64,000 nt of DNA from Oleidesulfovibrio sp047973035 (lineage in GTDB: Bacteria; Desulfobacterota; Desulfovibrionia; Desulfovibrionales; Desulfovibrionaceae). Below are positions 25,319 to 32,262 of this stretch, one piece after another. Within the stretch, counting starts at the first letter, position 1; each line of letters begins with the position of its first letter. Below the pieces are notes generated by a model that worked only from the letters and a program-made list of their open reading frames with translations, made no database searches and was not told where the DNA came from. The translations under genes were made by a program, and so were the position numbers. Location of the stretch: assembly GCF_047973035.1 (NCBI RefSeq), contig NZ_JBKEBF010000020.1, positions 124,001-188,000 of the forward strand, given 5' to 3'.

Positions 25319-26470
25319 ATGACCACCCCCGCAAAGCGGGATGATACCGGGCTTCCGGAAGCCGTTACAAGCATCCGGCCCGAAGTAGCGGCTTTCAAGC
25401 CATACACGCCCGGCCTCTCCATTGATGAAATTAAAGAACGTTATGGCCTTTCGCAGGTCATCAAAATGGCAAGCAATGAAAATCCGCTGGGCACATCTCC
25501 TTTGGTTCAAGCTACGCTGCGCTCCCATTCCGACATGGCTTTTCGCTATGTTCAATCCGGTAACCCCAAACTTGTTAAAGCCATTGCGCGCAAGTTTTCC
25601 GTGCCGGAAAATTCTATTGTAATCGGCAACGGTTCCGATGAAGTAATCGACCTGCTGATTCGCGTAAAAGCTCAACCCGGGCAACATAATATTGTTGCAT
25701 TCAAACCTTGCTTCAGCATGTACGAACTGCAAACAAAGTTCTGCGGTGTAGAGTTCCGGCAGGTGCCGGTTAACAGCGATTTTTCTTTTGACTGGAAAGC
25801 ACTAGTTGCAGCAACGGATGAAAATACAGCAATTGTTTTCATCACCACGCCGGACAACCCCTCAGGCTATTGCCCCCCCGTTCAGGATGTAATTGACCTG
25901 GCCAAAAGCCTGCCCTCCTCATGTCTGCTTGTTGTGGATGAAGCATACATGGACTTTGCAGAAGATGAAACCGCGCACTCTATACTGCCCAAGCTGGAAG
26001 CATTCCCCAACGTTGCAATTCTGCGCACTTTTTCAAAAAGCTACGGCCTTGCCGGACTCCGGCTCGGCTTCGGCGTAATGCATCCTGCACTGGCAGACTA
26101 TGTCAAACGGGTGCGCCTGCCTTTCAGCATCAATATTCTTGCAGAGTTTGCAGGCATCGCGGCACTGGAAGATACAGTATTCCACGCAGAAACGCTCAAG
26201 ATCACACGTGAAGGCCGACAATATCTATCATCTGAATTACGTCAGGCAGGGTGTACTGTATATCCTTCAGCTGCAAACTTTATCATGTTTGCACTGCCTG
26301 AGAGATGCCCCCTTGATGCACAGGGAATTTTCGAGGCATTACTGTCACGAGGCATCATCATCCGTCCGCTTCGCAGCTATGAGCTTGCTCACTGCCTGCG
26401 GGTAAGCATCGGTAGCACGCAGGAAAACACCTTGTTCATTGATGCCTTCAAGGAGGTAATCCGTGGCTGA
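25319..26470 (+). CDS. hisC: Histidinol-phosphate aminotransferase
   Basis: PLP enzyme of histidine biosynthesis. The 383-residue fold-type I aminotransferase has KMASNENPLGTSP near the N terminus, FITTPDNPSGY, VVDEAYMDF, and the PLP-lysine motif RTFSKSYGLAGLRLG. The Asn-Glu-Asn-Pro segment and length fit HisC. The ATG at 25319 follows AAAGGAG. It overlaps cmk by 8 bases; this pairing of hisC and cmk is separate from the hisB-hisA locus. Confidence 0.92.
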   Translation: MTTPAKRDDTGLPEAVTSIRPEVAAFKPYTPGLSIDEIKERYGLSQVIKMASNENPLGTSPLVQATLRSHSDMAFRYVQSGNPKLVKAIARKFSVPENSIVIGNGSDEVIDLLIRVKAQPGQHNIVAFKPCFSMYELQTKFCGVEFRQVPVNSDFSFDWKALVAATDENTAIVFITTPDNPSGYCPPVQDVIDLAKSLPSSCLLVVDEAYMDFAEDETAHSILPKLEAFPNVAILRTFSKSYGLAGLRLGFGVMHPALADYVKRVRLPFSINILAEFAGIAALEDTVFHAETLKITREGRQYLSSELRQAGCTVYPSAANFIMFALPERCPLDAQGIFEALLSRGIIIRPLRSYELAHCLRVSIGSTQENTLFIDAFKEVIRG

Positions 26471-27122
26471 TCGTATTACGGTTACACTAGACGGCCCTGC
26501 AGGCGTAGGGAAGACCACTCTGGCACGTAATGTTGCAAAAAAGCTGGGCATCGCCTACATGGACACCGGCGCCATGTTCCGCAGCATAGGTTGGAAACTG
26601 GGCAAAGAAGCTGAAAAGCTTACACCTGCGGAAATTGAACAGCGCCTTACAGCCTTTGAGTTCTCTCTCAGCGGTGCCGGTGCGAAAACAATTCTGTACC
26701 TGAACGGTACGCCTGTAGGTGACGAAATCAGGACCGAAGAGGTAGCCTTGATGGCCTCTGCAGTTGCAACTCTGCCTGTTGTCCGTACTTTTTTAAAGGC
26801 AAATCAGCAAAAGCTTGCCGCGCAGGTATCTCTGATCGCGGAAGGTCGCGACATGGGCACGGTGGTTTTTCCCGAAGCACGTTACAAATTCTTTCTGGAT
26901 GCCACCCCCGAAGAGCGTGCCCGGCGACGCTATGATCAATTAATCGCTGCCGGAGAAACTCCGGACATGAAAGAGTTGACGGAACAGATTCGTAAACGGG
27001 ACCATCAGGACCGCAGCCGTGTTGTTGCTCCGCTTCGGCCTGCTGATGATGCAATCATAATTGATACTACCGACCTTGATATTGAAGGCGTTTTTGCGGC
27101 AATCATCAGCAATATACAATAG
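26463..27122 (+). CDS. cmk: Cytidylate kinase
   Basis: Phosphorylates CMP and dCMP. The 219-residue protein has the P-loop DGPAGVGKTTLA, the CMP-site YMDTGAMFRSIGW, the EGRDMGTVVFP loop and the lid RRRYDQL...RDHQDRSRVVAPLRPADDA with the family's RDxxDxxR. It starts with GTG at 26463, with AAGGAGG 6 bases upstream inside hisC. A strong terminator follows. Confidence 0.95.
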   Translation: MADRITVTLDGPAGVGKTTLARNVAKKLGIAYMDTGAMFRSIGWKLGKEAEKLTPAEIEQRLTAFEFSLSGAGAKTILYLNGTPVGDEIRTEEVALMASAVATLPVVRTFLKANQQKLAAQVSLIAEGRDMGTVVFPEARYKFFLDATPEERARRRYDQLIAAGETPDMKELTEQIRKRDHQDRSRVVAPLRPADDAIIIDTTDLDIEGVFAAIISNIQ

Positions 27123-27145
27123 CTAGTCCATTAGCCTGTCATCAC

Positions 27146-27180
27146 AAAAGCACTGGTTCCGGCCAGTGCTTTTATTTTTT
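27146..27180. terminator. Intrinsic terminator after cmk
   Basis: AAAAGCACTGG (27146-27156) pairs with CCAGTGCTTTT (27163-27173), followed by ATTTTTT. It could act on both strands. Confidence 0.9.
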
Positions 27181-27203
27181 ATATACACTCATTAAATATT
27201 CTA

Positions 27204-27233
27204 TTGACAGTTGCTTGTTACCCCCCCCATAAA
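27204..27233 (+). promoter_or_regulatory. Candidate promoter with an eight-C run in its spacer
   Basis: TTGACA (27204-27209) and CATAAA (27228-27233) are 18 bases apart. The spacer contains a run of eight C (27221-27228) that reaches the -10 box, so a slip of one base would change the spacing. Confidence 0.5.
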
Positions 27234-27281
27234 CATACACTTAAGAATGTATAAAAACAAATCTGACGGAGGCCACTAGCC

Positions 27282-27698
27282 ATGAACACTCGACAGCCTA
27301 GGTTTCTCGCTGCCGAGGAGCTTACCTTCCTGCTGGAAAACACATGCATGCAGATTAACAAAACAACTGCTCACCTTGAGAATAACGAGGCCGTGCTCAA
27401 TTCGGTTGTACCCGTAAAGACAGTTGTATTGACTACCGTTATCGTAACATCAGCTATCGCCGCGGTTCTTATTTCTACACCGCTGGCACTATTCTCCGGT
27501 GCGGTTGTCGCCGGACTGTTGCTTGCTGAGCGAAAACGACTGACCTGCAAAGCTGTTTCCACAAAGGCATTTGGGCTTAACGTCAGAGCCTTAAACTTTC
27601 TTTGCAGGTCTTTTTTTGAGTTGGTTGCACTATCGTCTCTTTTTCAGAGGCATCAGGCGCAGTTTTGCCCTGCATCAGTGCAGCCGATGTTGAAATAG
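27282..27698 (+). CDS. Unknown small membrane protein (138 residues, 3' end uncertain)
   Basis: Not recognised. GGAGG lies 10 bases before the ATG and a promoter-like element lies upstream, so expression is likely. Residues about 48-85 form one or two membrane helices (VVLTTVIVTSAIAAVLIS then LALFSGAVVAGLLL), ending in basic residues. The reading frame then runs through a large hairpin with a T-run that looks like a terminator, and its last 50 residues look less like a natural protein. A TGA lies in the next frame at 27541, just before the hairpin, so the true gene may have ended there before a frameshift. Confidence 0.5.
   Translation: MNTRQPRFLAAEELTFLLENTCMQINKTTAHLENNEAVLNSVVPVKTVVLTTVIVTSAIAAVLISTPLALFSGAVVAGLLLAERKRLTCKAVSTKAFGLNVRALNFLCRSFFELVALSSLFQRHQAQFCPASVQPMLK
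27542..27617 (+). terminator. Terminator-like structure inside the preceding reading frame
   Basis: An 11-bp perfect inverted repeat GACCTGCAAAG (27542-27552) / CTTTGCAGGTC (27600-27610), followed by seven T. A smaller stem AAGGC/GCCTT lies in the loop. Confidence 0.6.
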
Positions 27699-27784
27699 TA
27701 ACTTGGTCACCACGGCATTCCCCCAGTGCCGTTTGACATACTGCCCTCCTCCCCCCTCATTTCAGGGCAGGCACGCTCCTCATC

Positions 27785-27822
27785 GGGCCGGATTTGAAGC
27801 AGCAGATCCGGCCCACTTTATT
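27785..27822 (+). terminator. Possible second terminator
   Basis: GGGCCGGAT (27785-27793) pairs with ATCCGGCCC (27806-27814), followed by ACTTTATTAT. The T content is modest. Confidence 0.5.
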
Positions 27823-27835
27823 ATCCCGCGTAACA

Positions 27836-27875
27836 GAAAAAACTAAGCCAGCGGGATAACACCCCTCTGGCTTAG
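27836..27875 (-). terminator. Intrinsic terminator of the DUF1269 gene
   Basis: CTAAGCCAG (27843-27851) pairs with CTGGCTTAG (27867-27875); on the minus strand six U follow. Confidence 0.8.
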
Positions 27876-27907
27876 CAGGCAATCAAAAAAGTATTTCAGG
27901 GGCACAA

Positions 27908-28408
27908 CTACGTAAACATACACCCTTCCAGTGCAGCACACAGTTCGTCTTCTTGGTCTTTAGTTAATGATGTTTTCAAAATTTTGCCTTTCCCTGAAAA
28001 CTGTTTAATTTCATCTAGGAACTTGTCTCCAGTGACCTTTCGTTCCAGTATAAAAAGTGCCGAACTGCCCGGTTTAAAAGACTCGGCGAGGTCTTTCATC
28101 ATCTGATCACTGATGCCGACATCGGAAAGAAGACCGGAAATTGCACCAGCACCAGCCCCTACTGCCAATCCCAATAATGGATTAAGGAACATTAATCCTA
28201 TAAGAGTCCCCCAGAAGCCACCTCCCACAGCTCCGGCAGCTGTCAGATTTACTGCTTGGTGTAATTTAATTTTTCCCTTTTCATCTTTGGTGACAAGAAC
28301 CACATCTTCCATCTCAATCAGATATTCACGTTGCAATTTGACAAGTTTTGCACGCATTTCGAGCGCAGTATACTCATCATCAAATAGCATAACAATTAGA
28401 TCACTCAT
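27908..28408 (-). CDS. DUF1269 membrane protein
   Basis: A 166-residue protein of the DUF1269 family. The N-terminal ferredoxin-like part has LIVMLFDDEYTALEMRAKL, and a central glycine-rich membrane hairpin (about 55-95) contains GAVGGGFWGTLIGLMF and GLAVGAGAGAISGLL. A C-terminal part follows with SDVGISDQMMKDLAESFKPGSSALFIL, typical of the family. The biochemical role is unknown; relatives are often in stress gene sets. The start at 28408 was set by GGAGGAG 5 bases upstream. It is followed by its own terminator. Confidence 0.88.
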   Translation of the reverse strand: MSDLIVMLFDDEYTALEMRAKLVKLQREYLIEMEDVVLVTKDEKGKIKLHQAVNLTAAGAVGGGFWGTLIGLMFLNPLLGLAVGAGAGAISGLLSDVGISDQMMKDLAESFKPGSSALFILERKVTGDKFLDEIKQFSGKGKILKTSLTKDQEDELCAALEGCMFT

Positions 28409-29174
28409 ATATTCTCCTCCCGTATGCTTGTTCATCATCAACAAAAGTTTCACGCACATTACTAATAGCAGGACATAGAAATTTTAACAATACGTTTTGA
28501 CAAATGCATACGCACTATATAGCTATCACCTAACAAAAATGCTCTATTAATTAATCATTCAACTAGCTCAACAGTTCAGGAAGCTCTTTTATAAAACTAG
28601 ATTACCTAAATGATGCTAGAGAGGACCGTAATTGCATTTTCGAGACAATGTTGTCGCAACAAAGGGTTGTCGGAATCATCAGCATTAGCAGGTGTAGTGT
28701 AAGCATAAAAAAGATAGGATTGGCACTATGTCCATACGCCCCTTCTTTACGAGGGAAGTCAAAGCACTGGAAAGCGGCTAAGCTGCGCATACGTTTGCTT
28801 CCGGGGAATTTTCCACAATGCGCATTTAGACTAGATATGTATAAATCTGCTGAGATAGATAGTCATATTGGTTTAGCGGAGTAGGAGTAACTTCAAGCAA
28901 AAAGAACTATACTGGTTGTGGAAAAAGATCGTGCAGGAAACCAACGGATGAAACTTGCCCAACAGAATCTCAAATTATGAGTGTAAAGTTTTTCGACGTT
29001 GTACAATTATCTTACTTCAGGGCGCAATGATGAAATTACTTTTACTATCAAGTTGTTAAGACAACACAGGCACGCCCTGTACATGAGTATTACATGTTGG
29101 TAAACTTAATAACTATTAGAATAAAACAGCTACCATTACTGTTAGCAGCTCATTTTTACAACTATACTTGTAAC
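28409..29174. other. AT-rich non-coding region of about 770 bases upstream of the PEP-CTERM gene
   Basis: No reading frame here has a convincing ribosome binding site or protein-like composition. Base composition is lower in GC than the neighbours. It holds a relic that reads like the start of a receiver domain (28903-28980) and three dyads with TTGT/ACAA halves: TGTTG-TCG-CAACA (28649-28661), TTGTACAA (28999-29006) and GTTGT-TAAG-ACAAC (29052-29065). Their position upstream of a sigma-54-type promoter suggests activator sites, but this is inference. Confidence 0.5.
28903..28980 (+). pseudogene. Possible remnant of a response-regulator receiver domain
   Basis: The frame ending in TGA at 28978 reads RTILVVEKDRAGNQRMKLA and five more residues. 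This resembles the first strand and helix of a CheY-like domain (hydrophobic strand, VVExD acidic pocket, then a helix). No start codon or ribosome binding site is present and the frame stops after about 26 codons. A short match like this can be chance. Confidence 0.3.
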
Positions 29175-29190
29175 TGGCACAAAGTGTGCT
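29175..29190 (+). promoter_or_regulatory. Sigma-54 (-24/-12) promoter of the PEP-CTERM gene
   Basis: TGGCAC-AAAGT-GTGCT: GG at 29176-29177 and GC at 29188-29189 with exactly 10 bases between, matching the TGGCAC-N5-TTGCW consensus except for one base. It lies about 50 bases before the ATG at 29239. PEP-CTERM genes are known in some bacteria to be controlled by RpoN with the PrsK/PrsR pair. Confidence 0.65.
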
Positions 29191-29238
29191 TCCAATTAGG
29201 TGGGGCGATCTTAACAACGATAGTAGGGGGGACACATT

Positions 29239-30054
29239 ATGAAGAGATACGTTAATCGTACTGTTTTTAGTTTTCTTTTGATCATTGCAATGGCGTTACC
29301 AGCTTCTGCTGCAGTAGTTAATTCTTGAAACTATACCTATAATGCAGGCTTCTCCAGTTGGACCATGCAAACAGGGAAAGATAACGTCACCCACACTGGG
29401 CTGACAACTGGCGGGTATAATCCAGTTAATGGTGTGGACGCTTACGCTGAGCTTTGGTGGGGGTCAACGACTTGGGCTACTCAGTCAGAGGACCGCAGTG
29501 GAATAACCCTCGGCGTACCTGTCCATGGTGTAGTGAATACAAATGGTGCTTCTGCGGCGGCCATGAGTATGAGCCATACGAACAAACCCGTATTCGGGAA
29601 TTGGCTTCTTGGCGGAACAGTAACTGCTGCTTTGGAACTTTCAGCACGGGATCCCTACAACAGCACTTCCAAAGTTCTTTCCACTGCATTGGAGTTCGAT
29701 TTTTATGAAACTCCTAATACCCCCGGGTATGTTTCCGATGTATTCATCTTGACCAATCCGGGCGCTACTACCGAAGGATTTGAGTATGACGGGGAATGGT
29801 ATACTTTAGATTTTACAGGCAGCTTTGATCTGATCCCGGACAGTTATGTTGAACTGCTTGGGCTTGATTCTTCGCAAAAGCATTATGGCTGGGTAACTGA
29901 AGAGAACGCCATGACGACTGTGGGCACAAGTTTCACTATCAGTCATATTCAGCAACCCACACCGACGCCAGAACCAGCGACTGTTGTTCTTCTTTTACTG
30001 GGGTTAGGTACGCTTGCAACTGTCTCGCATATGAAACGTCGTAACGCAGCATAA
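29239..30054 (+). pseudogene. PEP-CTERM sorting-signal protein gene with an in-frame TGA codon
   Basis: Starting at the ATG at 29239 (GGGGGG 7 bases upstream) the frame encodes a signal peptide (MKRYVNRTVFSFLLIIAMAL, cleavage near ASA). It then meets a TGA at 29326-29328 (codon 30) and stays open to 30054, about 271 codons in all. The mature part is a secreted beta-rich protein. The end carries the exosortase sorting signal: PTPEPATVV, a hydrophobic helix, then KRRNAA. The peptide around the TGA (VVNS-stop-NYTYNAGF) would accept Trp, so a TGG-to-TGA change is the simplest view and the gene is probably inactive. Reading from an internal ATG at 29365 would lack the signal peptide. No exosortase is in the window. 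Confidence 0.75.
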
Positions 30055-30063
30055 CGTACTTTA

Positions 30064-30092
30064 GCAGGCTCTGGATTCAGAGCCCGCTTTTT
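30064..30092 (+). terminator. Intrinsic terminator of the PEP-CTERM gene
   Basis: GGCTCTG (30067-30073) pairs with CAGAGCC (30078-30084) around GATT, extended by GC pairs across one mismatch, then TTTTTC. Confidence 0.8.
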
Positions 30093-30099
30093 CTGCATA

Positions 30100-30128
30100 C
30101 AAAAAAGCCCGCTCACAGAGCGGGCTTT
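30100..30128 (-). terminator. Intrinsic terminator of uraA
   Basis: GCCCGCT (30107-30113) pairs with AGCGGGC (30119-30125); six A on its left give the U-run on the minus strand. Confidence 0.85.
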
Positions 30129-30149
30129 ACTTGCATATGAAGGCGGTTG

Positions 30150-31397
30150 TTACTGCGCTTTCTTATGAGAGGTTCTGGGCAAAATCAAGTTCAGAACTAC
30201 GCCTACGATACCGGCAAGGCCGATTCCCTTAATGGAGAACTCACCGGCATGGAAAGCCATACCGCCGATACCAAACACAAGAATCATCGCCATGATTGCG
30301 AGGTTACGGGGCTCCATAAGGTCCAGCTGAGCACGCACCAACGAGTTCATACCCACAACAGCAATAGCGCCAAACAGCAGAATCATAATGCCACCCATGA
30401 CAGGGGTAGGAATGGTGTGCAGCAGGGCGCCCAGCTTGCCCACAAAAGCGAGCAGAATTGCAGTGATAGCAGCCCACGTCATGATGCCGGGGTTAAAAGA
30501 ACGAGTCAGCGCAACAGCACCGGTTACTTCCGAATAGGTAGTGTTAGGCGGACCACCAAGGAAAGAAGCAAACATGGTTGCCACACCATCACCCATCATT
30601 GTGCGGTGCACGCCGGGCTTATCGATGTAGTTTTTACCTGTAACGGAACTGATCGCCAGTACGTCGCCAACATGCTCAATTGCAGGAGCAATTGCTACCG
30701 GAACGATAAAGATGATCGCCTCGATATTAAACTCGGGGGTCACAAAGTTAGGCATAGAGAACCATGCGGCTTCGGCCACTTTGGTAAAATCTACCATACC
30801 GTAAGCAAGGGCAGCGATGTAGCCTGCCACAATACCGCACATGATAGGCACCAACCTGATAACACCGCGACCGAAAAGCGATGCCGCAATAGTCGCGGTC
30901 AGAGAAATCATGGAAACCACAAGCGCATCCTGACGGGCAAACAGCTCGATAGAACCATCGCCGGATTTACCGATGGCCATAAATACCGCAACAGGAGCCA
31001 GTCCCAGACCGATAACCATGATAACCGGCCCCGTTACAATGGCAGGCAGAACACGATCAAGAATCTGCGTACCCTGCACTTTGATAAGGCCGCCCAGCAA
31101 TACATACAGCATACCCGCAGCGACAAGGCCGCCCATGGTTGCTGCGACCCCCCATGTTGCGACACCATGAATAATGGGTGCAATAAACGCAAACGATGAT
31201 GCCAGAAAAATGGGCACCTGACGTTTGGTAACCAGCTGGAAAATCAGCGTACCCGCGCCTGCGGTAAACAGGGCAACGTTCGGATCAAGCCCTGTCAGCA
31301 GCGGCACCAGCACCAGCGCACCAAAAGCCACAAACAACATCTGCGCGCCAATAAGGCTGTCTTTCAGTCTAAACGAATATTCCGTAGAATCGCTCAC
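30150..31397 (-). CDS. uraA: Uracil permease (uracil/xanthine permease family, NCS2)
   Basis: Inner-membrane nucleobase:cation symporter. The protein (about 415 residues) has the 14-helix NCS2 pattern. It shows QMLFVAFGALVLVPLLTGLDPNVALFTAGAGTLIFQ near the N terminus, AIEHVGDVLAISSVTG with the substrate-contact Glu-His, and GGPPNTTYSEVTGAVALTRS. Position behind upp supports uracil as substrate. Two GTG codons lie in tandem at the start (31400 and 31397); the second has the better distance from GGAGGG. A large hairpin and terminator separate it from upp. Confidence 0.92.
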   Translation of the reverse strand: MSDSTEYSFRLKDSLIGAQMLFVAFGALVLVPLLTGLDPNVALFTAGAGTLIFQLVTKRQVPIFLASSFAFIAPIIHGVATWGVAATMGGLVAAGMLYVLLGGLIKVQGTQILDRVLPAIVTGPVIMVIGLGLAPVAVFMAIGKSGDGSIELFARQDALVVSMISLTATIAASLFGRGVIRLVPIMCGIVAGYIAALAYGMVDFTKVAEAAWFSMPNFVTPEFNIEAIIFIVPVAIAPAIEHVGDVLAISSVTGKNYIDKPGVHRTMMGDGVATMFASFLGGPPNTTYSEVTGAVALTRSFNPGIMTWAAITAILLAFVGKLGALLHTIPTPVMGGIMILLFGAIAVVGMNSLVRAQLDLMEPRNLAIMAMILVFGIGGMAFHAGEFSIKGIGLAGIVGVVLNLILPRTSHKKAQ

Positions 31398-31440
31398 CAC
31401 TCCCTCCGTAAAATCTCATATGCTCCGTTATTCACAACAA

Positions 31441-31470
31441 GGGCGGCCCCTTTGCAGAAGGCGCCACCCC
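31441..31470 (-). promoter_or_regulatory. Second hairpin in the upp-uraA gap, possible leader structure
   Basis: On the minus strand GGGGTGGCGCCTT pairs with AAGGGGCCGCCC with a small loop and one mismatch. It has no T-run and lies between the upp terminator and the uraA start, so it may be part of a leader or processing site. Confidence 0.35.
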
Positions 31471-31489
31471 GTATTCCAGCCATTGGCCC

Positions 31490-31544
31490 AAAAAAAGAGC
31501 ATTTCCACAACGGGGAAAAAAGACCGCCGTTGTAAAAATGCTCT
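31490..31544 (-). terminator. Strong terminator between upp and uraA
   Basis: AGAGCATTT-CC-ACAACGG (31496-31513) pairs with CCGTTGT-AA-AAATGCTCT (31527-31544), with a U-run of seven or more on the minus-strand transcript. Confidence 0.85.
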
Positions 31545-31566
31545 GTGCGTTTAAACGCGCAGATAC

Positions 31567-32193
31567 CTATTTGGTACCGAAAATCTTGTCACCGGCATCT
31601 CCGAGACCAGGCAAAATGTAACCATTCTCGTTCAAACGCTCATCCATTGCGGCAATATAAATATCCACATCGGGGTGTGCATCCTGAACACGCTTCACAC
31701 CCTCAGGTGCAGCGACAAGGAAAAGTCCCTTGATCTGCTTACAGCCGGATTGCTTCAGCAGGTCGATGGTTGCCACCAGCGTACCGCCGGTTGCCAGCAT
31801 CGGATCAATGATAAGAGCAAGACGCTCGTCAATGTTATTGGCAAGCTTGCTGTAATAAGTCACAGGCTCAAGGGTTTCTTCGTTGCGGAACATGCCCACA
31901 ACGCTTACCTTTGCTCCGGGAATCATATCAAGCAGACCGTCAAGCATGCCCAGTCCGGCGCGCAGAATCGGAACAACGGTAGTTTTCTTACCCTTGATCT
32001 GCTCTACTTCGACAGGACCGGCCCAGCCTTCGACCTGAATTTTTTCAGTAGCGAGGTCTTTGGTTGCCTCGTATGTCAGCAGACGGCACACTTCATTGGA
32101 GAGTGCGCGAAACTCGGCTACAGGTACATCGCTCTGACGCAACCGGCCCAGTTTATGTTTGACCAGCGGGTGGTCCACCACGTAAACAGCCAC
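31567..32193 (-). CDS. upp: Uracil phosphoribosyltransferase
   Basis: Converts uracil and PRPP to UMP for pyrimidine salvage. The 208-residue protein begins with the typical VYVVDHPLVKHKLGRLR and has VPILRAGLGMLDGLL, the PRPP loop DPMLATGGTLVA, and a C-terminal uracil-binding region GYILPGLGDAGDKIFGT. The start is GTG at 32193 with AAGGAG 7 bases upstream; a longer upstream frame lacks family match. The gene diverges from the pseudouridine synthase fusion and precedes the uracil permease. Confidence 0.95.
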   Translation of the reverse strand: MAVYVVDHPLVKHKLGRLRQSDVPVAEFRALSNEVCRLLTYEATKDLATEKIQVEGWAGPVEVEQIKGKKTTVVPILRAGLGMLDGLLDMIPGAKVSVVGMFRNEETLEPVTYYSKLANNIDERLALIIDPMLATGGTLVATIDLLKQSGCKQIKGLFLVAAPEGVKRVQDAHPDVDIYIAAMDERLNENGYILPGLGDAGDKIFGTK

Positions 32194-32262
32194 TCTTGGT
32201 CTCCTTAGAGATTGCTTAAGTTCATCTAGTTCGTGTTCAAACTTTATCCGGAGGTGTGTAGT

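Noticed and set aside
28648..28884. 78-codon frame in the AT-rich gap
   Set aside because: No ribosome binding site, mixed composition and no domain; overlapping frames on the other strand are equally good.
29326..29360. Selenocysteine reading of the TGA in the PEP-CTERM gene
   Set aside because: A weak hairpin at a suitable distance exists, but there is no redox motif and no SelB-type element of good quality; a Trp-to-stop mutation is simpler. It is kept only as an alternative.
30147..31199. Plus-strand frame of 350 codons over uraA
   Set aside because: It is very rich in His, Asn, Arg and Gln, the usual reverse image of a membrane protein gene.
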